The notes under the pieces are model-generated. The model did not search any database. It was not told the DNA's origin and saw nothing but the letters and a program-made list of their open reading frames with translations. 11,173 bases of DNA from Bacteroidales bacterium (GTDB lineage: Bacteria; Bacteroidota; Bacteroidia; Bacteroidales; P3): positions 1 to 11,173 of the forward strand of contig CAAGNU010000306.1 of NCBI GenBank assembly GCA_900771365.1. The letters run 5' to 3'. Positions within the stretch are counted from its first letter, which is position 1. Each line of letters starts with the position of its first letter. Of the stretch, positions 1 through 6,610 are shown piece after piece. The position numbers and the translations under genes are program-made.

Positions 1-105
1 CTTGATGATTTTCGTCAATTCACGAGAAATAGGCGTGTTAATTGCTTGTTATAAACAAAAATGGCTAATTTTGTAAGTCAAACCATAAGAAGAAAAAAAT
101 GAAAC
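1..105. other. Left flank of the IS element, no recognisable gene
   Basis: Short AT-rich flank. One plus-strand frame is open from the left edge to a TAA at 74-76 and one minus-strand frame is open across roughly 1-50, but neither has a start and I recognise neither product. All plus-strand frames contain stops, so this flank does not continue the hsdS frame found on the other side of the IS. Confidence 0.4.
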
Positions 106-120
106 CCTCAAATCCGCAAC
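106..120 (+). repeat. Left terminal inverted repeat of the IS1380 element
   Basis: CCTCAAATCCGCAAC. It matches the reverse complement of 1686-1700 at 13 of 15 positions and lies downstream of the transposase stop. Confidence 0.72.
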
Positions 121-275
121 AGAGCTTCAAGCGTCTCTTTACAGACTTTCTCAATAGAAAACATCAGCCAAAGAACTGTCATCCTATAAGCTTGGTATCG
201 AAAGTAGCCACCTTCCCCTTACCCCACGATGCGACTTGAGGTAATACGCAGTAAATCCCCCCAAAGGTTGCTGGT

Positions 276-1562
276 TTAGCCAAATTCTGTCTTGAAAGCT
301 TCTGCATACGCACTGTTTGGTGAGTATATGTTCAGGACGAACCGCCTTGAAGACTTGATCCACTTGGCAGGTACGGAGATGAACTTGAATACGAATGTCT
401 TTATTCGGCATGTCTTCCTGAGCCCGAACTTCTCCACGTCCAGTTTCTGCATGATGGTTTTGTAGAAGTTACGTATAAGCGCTGTAAGAAGAAGGAAGAC
501 GGTGTTCTCCGCCATGAACGACTTGGGTAGTCTGTCCCATCCGAATCCGTTATTCATGTCGTCAAAGATGCGCTCCTTTCCTCCACGCTGATTGTAGAAT
601 TCAACAATATCTCTGGGAGAGGACTGATGGTCGTTCGTAAGGATACTGCGATAGGTGTATTCGCCCTCCCACAGGTCAAGCACTCCATCCATCCGCTTCT
701 GCCTTTGGATGACCAGACGGTATGCCTTGCCCTTCCATTTCTCCACCAGGATGGAATTCAGCTCAAACTCAATGCCGTTGATCTCTTCCGTCTTCCAACC
801 CCTCAAGGCGAAGATGTCATCATAGAGCGAACTGCAGCGGTTGGCGCGGATGTAAAAGTGGCGACAATGCTTCGACACCTCATCCACGATATCCTCCGAG
901 CATGATCCGCAGTCAGCCCGGAATCGATTGACATCAATGCCTTTATCTTCAAGCCTTTCAAAGATTCTCCTCAGTGTGTCCCTCTGATGGAAGCGTACAT
1001 TGGTGTTGCCATCACTGTTCTCTATACCGACAATCATGTCGCCGATAACGGCCACACCAGGTCTGTAGCCAAGGAACTTCTTGTATGTAGGCTTTGCGTC
1101 ATATTTCTCGGTCTCTATGAACTGATGGTCAAAGTCCACGTCATATGCTTCTCCTGCCTTCAGCTGCCTTGTTGCAAGAAGAGCATTCATCAGCAGGGTG
1201 TTGAGCGTATCAGCAGTATTGAAGTCGTAGCTCTTTCCTGTCTCGGAGGTATATGAGATGCTGGCTACCGTCAGTTCCCTGATAGCCCTGAGGATCGTAT
1301 CGGAACTGCATGTGCGGAGAGTGGGATGCAGAGTGAGGTGAGGCATCAGGTGTGACGATACATCCTCTACGCATGAGCCACCGCAGAAGTAAACGCTCAT
1401 GAGCGAACGGATGATCTCGCTGTACTGATAGCCATAGAGTCTGCATCTCAAACCGAGCGTGGAGTCAATTACCGACGAGAGCATGGAGTCAAATTGCTCC
1501 ATGATTGAAAAAATACCGCCAAAAGGTGTGAGTTTATCAGATTTGATTTGTATCTTTGCCAT
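276..1562 (-). CDS. IS1380-family transposase
   Basis: A 428-residue DDE transposase that would cut and paste the surrounding insertion sequence. The visible RNase H-like core is as expected for the IS1380 group. A first-aspartate block DVDFDHQFIETEKYDAK sits at residues 141-157, followed by YKKFLGYRPG and IENSDGNTNVRF. The second aspartate is in FRADCGS (D217), then FYIRANR. The glutamate is in FYNQRGGKERIFDDMNNGFGW (around E330), the Y-x2-R-x-x-x-E type signature of the IS4-like superfamily. The length fits the family and I see no frameshift or internal stop, so the gene looks intact. The ATG at 1562-1560 starts MAKIQIKSDKLTPFGG, a typical N-terminus for these proteins, and a promoter lies just upstream. 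Base composition is lower in G+C than the metabolic genes to the right, as expected for a mobile element. Confidence 0.93.
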   Translation of the reverse strand: MAKIQIKSDKLTPFGGIFSIMEQFDSMLSSVIDSTLGLRCRLYGYQYSEIIRSLMSVYFCGGSCVEDVSSHLMPHLTLHPTLRTCSSDTILRAIRELTVASISYTSETGKSYDFNTADTLNTLLMNALLATRQLKAGEAYDVDFDHQFIETEKYDAKPTYKKFLGYRPGVAVIGDMIVGIENSDGNTNVRFHQRDTLRRIFERLEDKGIDVNRFRADCGSCSEDIVDEVSKHCRHFYIRANRCSSLYDDIFALRGWKTEEINGIEFELNSILVEKWKGKAYRLVIQRQKRMDGVLDLWEGEYTYRSILTNDHQSSPRDIVEFYNQRGGKERIFDDMNNGFGWDRLPKSFMAENTVFLLLTALIRNFYKTIMQKLDVEKFGLRKTCRIKTFVFKFISVPAKWIKSSRRFVLNIYSPNSAYAEAFKTEFG

Positions 1563-1600
1563 GGTATGTCAGAGTTTTGCTTGTTTTTAATTTCGCAGCA

Positions 1601-1631
1601 CTAAGATAAGTGAAAAATCTGACATAGCAAA
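1601..1631 (-). promoter_or_regulatory. Bacteroidetes-type promoter of the transposase gene
   Basis: On the minus strand there is a -33 box TTTG (1631-1628), a 19-nt spacer, and a -7 box TATCTTAG (1608-1601). The Bacteroidetes consensus is TTTG, 19-21 nt, TAnnTTTG. It sits about 40 bp upstream of the transposase ATG, and its -33 box lies inside the inner arm of the hairpin at 1629-1663. Confidence 0.65.
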
Positions 1632-1663
1632 ATCCTGGGCAACTTTTTGTCGCCTAGGATTTT
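1629..1663. repeat. Hairpin in the transposase leader of the IS
   Basis: Arms AAAATCCTGGGC (1629-1640) and GCCTAGGATTTT (1652-1663) pair over 12 positions with one G-T wobble and an 11-nt loop. The hairpin lies inside the right end of the IS, just upstream of the transposase promoter. A plausible role, by analogy with other insertion sequences, is to block read-in transcription or translation from outside. Confidence 0.6.
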
Positions 1664-1685
1664 ATAAATAATGTTAACGAACTAG

Positions 1686-1700
1686 GTTGCGGAATTAAGG
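1686..1700 (-). repeat. Right terminal inverted repeat of the IS1380 element
   Basis: Read on the minus strand it is CCTTAATTCCGCAAC, matching the left end at 13 of 15 positions. The hsdS remnant begins directly outside it. Confidence 0.72.
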
Positions 1701-1841
1701 TTAATAAGCATCTTTTATCAACAACACGGTCCTATATTAAGACAAAGGGTTTCGTTGCAACAAGAAATAGAACATCTTACCGTCTTGCGGGATAAGTTGC
1801 TGCCGTTGCTGATGAATGGGCAGGTGCGGGTGGCTGATTGA
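1701..1841 (+). pseudogene. hsdS: 3' remnant of a type I restriction specificity gene (hsdS)
   Basis: A plus-strand frame runs from the IS boundary to a TGA at 1839-1841. It encodes about 46 residues that end in QQEIEHLTVLRDKLLPLL followed by MNGQVRVAD. The block LTxLRDxLLPLLMNGQV is the characteristic C-terminal helix end of HsdS subunits in Bacteroidetes, where S subunits choose the DNA target for the HsdM/HsdR complex. A full HsdS is about 400 residues, so nearly the whole gene, including both target-recognition domains, is missing. The IS lies exactly at the break, and the DNA on its far side (1-105) does not continue the frame, so the gene is dead here. It converges with aroK. Function is certain to be lost; identity rests on the conserved tail only. 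Confidence 0.75.
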
Positions 1842-1934
1842 GTTGTGTATCGAGTCCACAACACGCTGTTCCATCTCTGTAATGCCGAGGCTGCTCGGAT
1901 GTTTTTGGACCGTATAGTCTCTGTGTCGGCTCAC

Positions 1935-1980
1935 AAAAATTCCGACCCAGTCGAGCGAATCGAACGAGTCGAATGGGTCG
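1935..1980 (-). terminator. Probable intrinsic terminator after aroK
   Basis: On the minus strand, arms CGACCCA (1980-1974) and TGGGTCG (1949-1943) pair perfectly, and after one mismatch a further TCGA/TCGA pairing is possible. A GAATTTTT tract (1942-1935) follows. The structure begins 21 nt after the aroK stop. It is built mostly from the tandem 9-bp repeat at 1950-1985. Confidence 0.5.
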
Positions 1981-1985
1981 AATAG
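1950..1985. repeat. Tandem 9-bp repeat, four copies
   Basis: Four adjoining units GTCGAGCGA, ATCGAACGA, GTCGAATGG, GTCGAATAG (consensus RTCGARYGR), with a further isolated GTCGAAT at 1992-1998. It lies in the spacer between the hsdS remnant and aroK and forms much of the loop and inner stem of the putative terminator. Confidence 0.8.
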
Positions 1986-2001
1986 GCCTCAGTCGAATCG
2001 C

Positions 2002-2529
2002 TTATGGCGTGGTGGTATTGTGCTTGGGGAGGCTGAGGGCGGAGAGGATGGCGGGAATGAGGCCTGGGTCGTCGGCGGGGAAGGTGTAGCGTGCCTGGGC
2101 GTAGTATGGCTCGCGGAGGGCCATCTGCTGGCGGACGAAGGTGTCGAGTTCGTCGGGGCTCTTGCCTTTGAGGATGGGACGGGGCTTGCGGGAGCCGAGG
2201 GCGCGGCGGATGATGAGCTCGGGCGAGGCTTTGAGGTAGATGGAGGTGCCGTGGGCGTTGATGTAGTCCATATTGTCGAAGTAGCATGGTGTGCCGCCCC
2301 CTGTGGCGATAACGAGGTCGCGGTCCAGAGGAAGGTCGTGGAGCATCTTCTGCTCGAGTTTGCGGAAGGCCTCCTCGCCGTAGCGTTGGAAGAAGATGGG
2401 TATGGAGGTGTGGAGCGTGAACTCGAAGAACTGGTCGAGGTCGAGGTGACCGTAGCCGAGGCGCTGGGAGAGTTTGTGAGCCACGACGGTCTTGCCGCTA
2501 TACATGTAGCCTATGAGGAAGATGTTCAT
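2002..2529 (-). CDS. aroK: Shikimate kinase
   Basis: Cytoplasmic enzyme of 175 residues, the normal length for the family. It phosphorylates shikimate with ATP to shikimate 3-phosphate, the fifth step towards chorismate and thus aromatic amino acids and p-aminobenzoate. Visible features are the Walker A loop GYMYSGKT (residues 7-14), the DLD motif (30-32), the substrate-binding arginine in FRKLE (R56), the GGGT glycine loop (77-80), the lid arginine in RPIL (R117), and R139 in LREPYY. The Walker loop has Tyr-Ser where Gly/Ala-Ala is commoner, but the catalytic Gly-Lys-Thr is intact. The ATG overlaps the TGA of the upstream DUF4249 gene (ATGA), which suggests translational coupling. It is the last gene of the minus-strand run and is followed by a putative terminator. 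Confidence 0.95.
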   Translation of the reverse strand: MNIFLIGYMYSGKTVVAHKLSQRLGYGHLDLDQFFEFTLHTSIPIFFQRYGEEAFRKLEQKMLHDLPLDRDLVIATGGGTPCYFDNMDYINAHGTSIYLKASPELIIRRALGSRKPRPILKGKSPDELDTFVRQQMALREPYYAQARYTFPADDPGLIPAILSALSLPKHNTTTP

Positions 2530-3515
2530 CTGCGTCGTTTCTTGTGAGACGGAGCCTTGTGCATGAAGCCCGTGCTGTCGGTTACGAGGGTGGCAAGGGG
2601 GAAGTCGAGACGTGCGTTGCCAGCGAAGATGCCGAGGGCGCCTTGGACGTTGCTATAGACGGGAGCGGGCTCGGTGATGATCTGGGTGATGCTGTTGGCG
2701 GAGGAGAGGTCCTGCATGTAGCGGAGGCGGTCGGGCGAGAGGGTCTCGATGTGGAGGGTGTACTGGTGGATGAAGGTGGGGAGCTCGTTGGTGTCCTTGA
2801 GGAGGAGGACGAGGAGGGCGGTGTTGTGGCGCTGGCCGTCGATAGCGTCATCGGTGACGAGCATCTGGTTGTAGATGTTGTAGCCTGTGGCGGAGGCGAA
2901 GTAGTCGCCTATGGCATCGGTGGAGGCGGAGGCGCTATTGACCATGAGTGGGTCGAGGCAGAAGAAGTAGTCGGTATAGACGGTGTCGATAGTGTCGTAC
3001 TTGTCGAAGAAGGGGTGATAGACCACGCCGCTGTCGCGGTGGGTGATGGAGAAGCGGTAGCTGTCCTTGTAGCCTGGGTGGTCGTCGATGGTGAAGCTGA
3101 CGGCGAGGACGTTGAAGATGGTATCGACACGGAAGGTCTGGATGTCGGAGATGCGGGGTTTGAGGGGCACGCGTGTGTGTGCGGTGACGGAGTGGTCGCC
3201 GCTCTGGATGCGGATGGCTACGCTGTCGTCTTCCTGCATGACGTAGTCGAAGAAGTAGCGGCAGTTGCTCACGCTGTCGGGACGGTAGTCGCGGCCGTTG
3301 ATGCTGACAACAATGTCGGCCTGCGGCACGGGATGGACGTTGCCGGTGTCGAGGAAGAAGCGGCTGTAGGCGTAATAGACGAAGAGCTGCTTGTCGGCCG
3401 AGGGGACGCCGTTGAGGACAAGCTGTGACTGCGACATCTCGGGGTCGAAGTCGATAACGCGCTCGCAAGAGGCGAGGAGCGCGATGGCGGCTATGATGAG
3501 GATTGTTTTTTTCAT
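2526..3515 (-). CDS. DUF4249-family outer-membrane lipoprotein
   Basis: A 329-residue lipoprotein. The N-terminus MKKTILIIAAIALLASC is a signal peptide with lipobox LASC and lipidated Cys at residue 17. The mature part is rich in beta strands, with motifs such as QLVLNGVPSADKQLFVYYAYS, IVVSINGRDY and DSYRFSITHRDS that fit the DUF4249 family. This family is typically encoded next to a TonB-dependent receptor and is presumed to be its surface partner; no substrate is known. Here it follows the receptor gene by 192 bp. That spacer contains a 16-bp inverted repeat, which could uncouple expression of the two genes. The very basic C-terminus (HKKRRR) ends in a TGA that overlaps the aroK start. Family assignment rests on sequence style and context, so moderately sure. 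Confidence 0.82.
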   Translation of the reverse strand: MKKTILIIAAIALLASCERVIDFDPEMSQSQLVLNGVPSADKQLFVYYAYSRFFLDTGNVHPVPQADIVVSINGRDYRPDSVSNCRYFFDYVMQEDDSVAIRIQSGDHSVTAHTRVPLKPRISDIQTFRVDTIFNVLAVSFTIDDHPGYKDSYRFSITHRDSGVVYHPFFDKYDTIDTVYTDYFFCLDPLMVNSASASTDAIGDYFASATGYNIYNQMLVTDDAIDGQRHNTALLVLLLKDTNELPTFIHQYTLHIETLSPDRLRYMQDLSSANSITQIITEPAPVYSNVQGALGIFAGNARLDFPLATLVTDSTGFMHKAPSHKKRRR

Positions 3516-3549
3516 GGTGTGAAGATTTTATTTAGGGGGGCTTCTAATT

Positions 3550-3689
3550 ATTCGTGTATAATATTTTGATAAACATGAATTATCATGAATTGTCCATGAA
3601 TTATATCATGAATTATTTATGGGGGAATTTATGATATAATTCATGGTCATTCGTGTAAAGAGACTTATTATCATTAATTCTCATGAATT
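3550..3689. repeat. Cluster of CATGAATT repeats in the receptor-DUF4249 spacer
   Basis: CATGAATT occurs as direct copies at 3574-3581, 3584-3591, 3595-3602, 3607-3614 and 3682-3689 and inverted at 3638-3645. ATTCGTGT occurs at 3550-3557 and 3649-3656. The cluster fills most of a very AT-rich spacer with no gene. Short irregular repeats of this kind are seen between genes in Bacteroidetes; whether this is a dispersed family cannot be told here. Confidence 0.75.
3594..3646. promoter_or_regulatory. Perfect 16-bp inverted repeat (intercistronic hairpin)
   Basis: CCATGAATTATATCAT (3594-3609) and ATGATATAATTCATGG (3631-3646) are exact reverse complements separated by 21 nt. In the minus-strand transcript this would be a long, A/U-rich stem between the receptor stop (3708) and the DUF4249 start (3515). 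It could act in processing, mRNA stability or partial termination, or be a protein-binding palindrome. There is no T-tract directly after it, so it is not a classical intrinsic terminator. Confidence 0.6.
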
Positions 3690-3707
3690 TTTAGAGGGTG
3701 CCTTTAT

Positions 3708-6128
3708 TTAGAAATAGAGGGTGTATGCCACGGAGGGGAGTATGGGGAAGATGGAGAGCTGTACGAGTGCTGCGGGGTAGCTGAGGTAGGTCTTGGAGGA
3801 GGTGGTGTAGGTGATGTAGGGGTTGGCGTGGTTGTAGAGGTTATAGACGCTGAAGTTGAGGGTGCGGTGGCAGTGTTTCTTCTTGAACTGACGGTGGAAG
3901 TTGAGGCTGACGTCGGCACGGTGGTAGTTGGGCATACGGAAGTTGTTGCGGCCGCCCACATAGGCTATGGAGGAGAAGTTGCTGGTGCCGAGGTCGTAGT
4001 CGTCGGGGTTGTCGGAGGCTATGGGGTACTGTTCCATGGCGAGGGTGGCGGTGTTGCCGGTGCAGAAGACCCAGGTGGCGCTGAAGTCGATATTGTCGTT
4101 GAACTTATAGGTGAGGACGATGGAGAAGTCGTGACGGCGGTCGTACTTGGCAGGGAAGGGCTTTCCGCCGTTGAGGACCTCGCCTTCGCGGTCGAAGAGG
4201 TGCATGGTGCGGCTCCAGGTGTAGGCCACCCAGCCGCTGATGCGGCCTACGGTGCGCTGTGCCAGGAACTCCACGCCGTAGGTCCAGCCCTCGCCGCGGC
4301 ATATCATGTCCTCCCATCCGAGGGTGGTGCCGAGGGCCGTCATGCCGTCGCGGTACTCGATGAGGTTGTCCATGCTCTTGTAGTAGCCCTCGATGGAGAG
4401 GTCGACAATCAGGGGTATGGTGTAGTTGACGCCGAGGGCGTACTGGTTGGCTGTCATGGGGCTGACGCGGTCGGTAGCGGGCACCCAGAGGTCGGTAGGC
4501 ATGGAGACGCTTGTGGTGGAAAGGAGGTGCATATACTGCGTCATGAAGGCGTAGCCGGCCTTGATAGAGAGGTTTTCGCCCAGAAGCATACGCGCTGAGA
4601 GACGGGGCTGCAGCGAGGGATAGAACGAGTTCTCGACTTGGAAGCCGCTGAGGTTGAGGCCGTAGTTGACTTTGATGATATCGTTGATGCTCCAGTCGTC
4701 CTCGGCAAAGGCGACCATCTCGTGTGCTGTGACGATGTCCTCCTGCAGGAGGGTGTCCATCTGGAAGGCACCGTTCATCTGCACTTGGTCGAAATAGTCG
4801 ACGCTGCCCTTGGCCATGCTGGGACGGAACCAATGATAGGTGTAGTAGCCGCCAAACTGGATGTTATGGTCGGGTGTTGGGGCGTAGGAGAAGTCGAGGC
4901 GGCCTGTGAGGTCGTGGATGGAGGAGAGGTATTCGCCGTTCATGGTGGAGTTCTGCTGGGTGCCGTCGGCCAGGATGGCCAGTTTGTCGATACCAGCCAC
5001 CATAGTGTTGGTATATTGCGTGTAGGAGGCGGAGAGGTTCATGAAGAGCTTGGGACCGAGGGCGTAGTTCCAGCGAAGACCGCCCACGAGGTTGCCCCAG
5101 TTGTTCTTGTAGTTGAGATAGACATCCTCGGAGAGGCTGCTCTCGGTACGCACCTTGGTGTAGGCATCATCGTCGCCCATGTAGAAGGTGGCGTAGAGAC
5201 GGCTCTTGTCGGAGAACTTGTGGGTGATTTTTCCGTTGAGGTCATAGAAGTAGTAGCCTGCACTGAGTTTCGCCTTGCCGTCGGCATCGGCTGCCAGCCG
5301 CTTGACGAGAGGCTGGAGGAGGAAGTCGGCGTATGTGCGGCGTGCTGAGAAGCAGAAGGTGGTCTTCTCCTTGACGATGGGACCTTCGAGGCTGAGTTTG
5401 GCGGAGATGAAGCCAAGGGAGAGGTTGCCATGGAGATTCTTATCGTTACCATTGTTCGTGGTGACGTCGAGCACGCTGGAGAGGCGCCCGCCAAAGTGTG
5501 CGGGGAAACTGCCTTTGTAGAGGGTGACGTTCTTCACAGCATCGGCGTTGAAGGCGGAGAAGAAACCGCCGAGGTGGTTGACGTTGTAGAGGGGTATGCC
5601 GTCGAGGAGGAAGAGGTTCTCATCGGGGCCGCCGCCTCGGACATACATGCCGCCTGTGCCCTCATTGCCGGACTGTACGCCGGGGAGGAGCTGGATGGCC
5701 TTGACGATGTCGGCCTCGCCGAAGAGGACGGGGACGGCTTTGAGCTGCTCGACAGGCATCTCCAACGCGCTCATCTGTGATGACTGATGCGAGTTGATGC
5801 CCTCGGCCGTGATGACCACCTCTTTGAGGCTGATGCTGGGCTGGAGCTCGTAGTTGCGCACAGTGGCACGGCCTACAGAGAAAGTGTCGAAGATGGGTTC
5901 GTAACCCACATAGGAGATGCGCAGGACGGCGTTGTCATCTTTGAGTGTGAGGGAGTATCGGCCATTCACATTGGAGATGGTGCCCTTGCCGCCAAGAACG
6001 TCATAGATCGTGGTGCCGATGAGTGTCTCGCCAGTAGAAGCGTCGGTGATGGTGCCGCTAACGGTGTGCTGTGCCACAGAAGCGAAGGGCAGGATTATAA
6101 GCAGTAGCAGGAAGAAGTGTCGGGACAT
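3708..6128 (-). CDS. TonB-dependent outer-membrane receptor with N-terminal carboxypeptidase-regulatory-like domain
   Basis: Outer-membrane transporter of 806 residues, driven by TonB-ExbBD. Residues 1-19 are a Sec signal peptide ending in ASVA. Residues about 21-108 form the beta-sandwich carboxypeptidase-regulatory-like domain (HTVSGTITDASTGETLIGTT, then ISYVGYEP and the linker SLKEVVITA). The plug spans about 130-225, with IQLLPGVQSGNEGTGG, MYVRGGGPDENLFLLDGIPL and VTLYKGSFPAHFGGRLSSVLD. The rest is a beta-barrel ending in the aromatic C-terminal residue Phe (YTLYF) needed for assembly. The PDENLFLLDGIPLYNVNHLGG plug is typical of receptors paired with DUF4249 lipoproteins, which follows here. 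This is not a classical SusC/SusD pair, and the substrate is unknown. The start at 6128 overlaps the end of folK by 34 nt; no later ATG would keep the signal peptide. Confidence 0.93.
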   Translation of the reverse strand: MSRHFFLLLLIILPFASVAQHTVSGTITDASTGETLIGTTIYDVLGGKGTISNVNGRYSLTLKDDNAVLRISYVGYEPIFDTFSVGRATVRNYELQPSISLKEVVITAEGINSHQSSQMSALEMPVEQLKAVPVLFGEADIVKAIQLLPGVQSGNEGTGGMYVRGGGPDENLFLLDGIPLYNVNHLGGFFSAFNADAVKNVTLYKGSFPAHFGGRLSSVLDVTTNNGNDKNLHGNLSLGFISAKLSLEGPIVKEKTTFCFSARRTYADFLLQPLVKRLAADADGKAKLSAGYYFYDLNGKITHKFSDKSRLYATFYMGDDDAYTKVRTESSLSEDVYLNYKNNWGNLVGGLRWNYALGPKLFMNLSASYTQYTNTMVAGIDKLAILADGTQQNSTMNGEYLSSIHDLTGRLDFSYAPTPDHNIQFGGYYTYHWFRPSMAKGSVDYFDQVQMNGAFQMDTLLQEDIVTAHEMVAFAEDDWSINDIIKVNYGLNLSGFQVENSFYPSLQPRLSARMLLGENLSIKAGYAFMTQYMHLLSTTSVSMPTDLWVPATDRVSPMTANQYALGVNYTIPLIVDLSIEGYYKSMDNLIEYRDGMTALGTTLGWEDMICRGEGWTYGVEFLAQRTVGRISGWVAYTWSRTMHLFDREGEVLNGGKPFPAKYDRRHDFSIVLTYKFNDNIDFSATWVFCTGNTATLAMEQYPIASDNPDDYDLGTSNFSSIAYVGGRNNFRMPNYHRADVSLNFHRQFKKKHCHRTLNFSVYNLYNHANPYITYTTSSKTYLSYPAALVQLSIFPILPSVAYTLYF

Positions 6129-6610
6129 ATAGCCAGTAATTGAATTATTGATTTATTATATATAGGGTGAATGATGTTCGGAGCAATGTCGCTGAGGGGC
6201 TGCAGCACAAAGCGGCGCAGGTGCATACGCGGATGCGGCAGGGTCAGCTCAGGGGTGTTGACGACCTCCTGTCCGTAGAGGATGAGGTCTATGTCGATAG
6301 GGCGGCTGGAGTAGATGCGTTTTTTGGACGTGGTGCCGCCGAGGTCACGTTTTCTGCCCAGCTCGGCCTCGATGGAGAGGCATTCGCGGAGGGCTTCGAG
6401 AGGGGAGAGCGAGGTGCGAACCTCGAGAGCCTGGTTGAGGAAGCCTTGGACTTTTTCACCTTCGGCAAAGGTGCCCCAGGGCTCGGTCTCATAGATGGGT
6501 GAAAAATGGGCAACAGACCCGACACGTTGCTGTATCAGGTCTGTTGCACTTTGTATCAGTTGGAGGCGGTCGCCTTGGTTGCCGCCAATCAAAAGATAGA
6601 GGTCAGACAT
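6095..6610 (-). CDS. folK: 6-hydroxymethyl-7,8-dihydropterin pyrophosphokinase
   Basis: Cytoplasmic HPPK of 171 residues. It transfers pyrophosphate from ATP to 6-hydroxymethyl-dihydropterin, giving the substrate that dihydropteroate synthase joins to p-aminobenzoate in folate synthesis. Visible family signatures are LIGGNQGDR (residues 7-15), YETEPWG (40-46), FLNQALEV (57-64), and RPIDIDLILYG (103-113), whose two Asp residues (D106, D108) bind the magnesium ions. LPHPRMHLRRFVLQPL (124-139) is also clear. Its ATG shares one base with the stop of the upstream lipoprotein gene (TAATG), suggesting coupled translation. The last codons overlap the receptor gene by 34 nt, and the C-terminal tail (CPDTSSCYCL) is unusual in composition, as expected for a reading frame constrained by an overlapping signal-peptide sequence. 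Confidence 0.95.
   Translation of the reverse strand: MSDLYLLIGGNQGDRLQLIQSATDLIQQRVGSVAHFSPIYETEPWGTFAEGEKVQGFLNQALEVRTSLSPLEALRECLSIEAELGRKRDLGGTTSKKRIYSSRPIDIDLILYGQEVVNTPELTLPHPRMHLRRFVLQPLSDIAPNIIHPIYNKSIIQLLAICPDTSSCYCL

Larger units (their letters stand above)
106..1700 (-). mobile_element. IS1380-family insertion sequence, apparently complete
   Basis: The element is about 1,595 bp, close to the usual 1.6-1.7 kb of the IS1380 family. It is bounded by 15-bp imperfect terminal inverted repeats that match at 13 of 15 positions: CCTCAAATCCGCAAC at 106-120, and CCTTAATTCCGCAAC read on the minus strand from 1700 to 1686. It carries one intact transposase gene on the minus strand, with about 170 bp of non-coding DNA on its 3' side and about 138 bp on its 5' side. 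The bases outside the repeats (AAAC at 102-105, TTAA at 1701-1704) do not form the 4-5 bp target duplication expected for this family. The ends were found by eye and could shift by a base or two. Confidence 0.8.

Noticed and set aside
1551..1558. Perfect TATCTTTG on the plus strand inside the transposase start, a possible outward promoter
   Set aside because: No TTTG at 19-21 nt upstream, and the bases are explained as codons for AKIQI of the transposase on the other strand.
1737..1934. 65-codon minus-strand frame between IS and aroK
   Set aside because: Antisense to the recognisable hsdS tail and without a family-like sequence.
1842..1985. Open frame directly after, and in phase with, the hsdS stop (47 codons to TAG)
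   Set aside because: No start of its own with a ribosome site, product not recognised, and the end is made of the 9-bp repeat; most likely chance, though a lost extension of hsdS is possible.
1950..1985. CRISPR or coding interpretation of the 9-bp tandem repeat
   Set aside because: No spacers between units, and it sits outside any supported gene.
2544..3428. Plus-strand reading frame of 294 codons opposite the DUF4249 gene
   Set aside because: Low-complexity Val/Gly/Glu/Asp translation typical of the antisense of a GC-rich gene; the minus strand has a signal peptide and family-like protein.
3574..3689. CRISPR-like array of CATGAATT repeats
   Set aside because: Units are only 8 bp, spacing is irregular, one copy is inverted and no cas gene is near.
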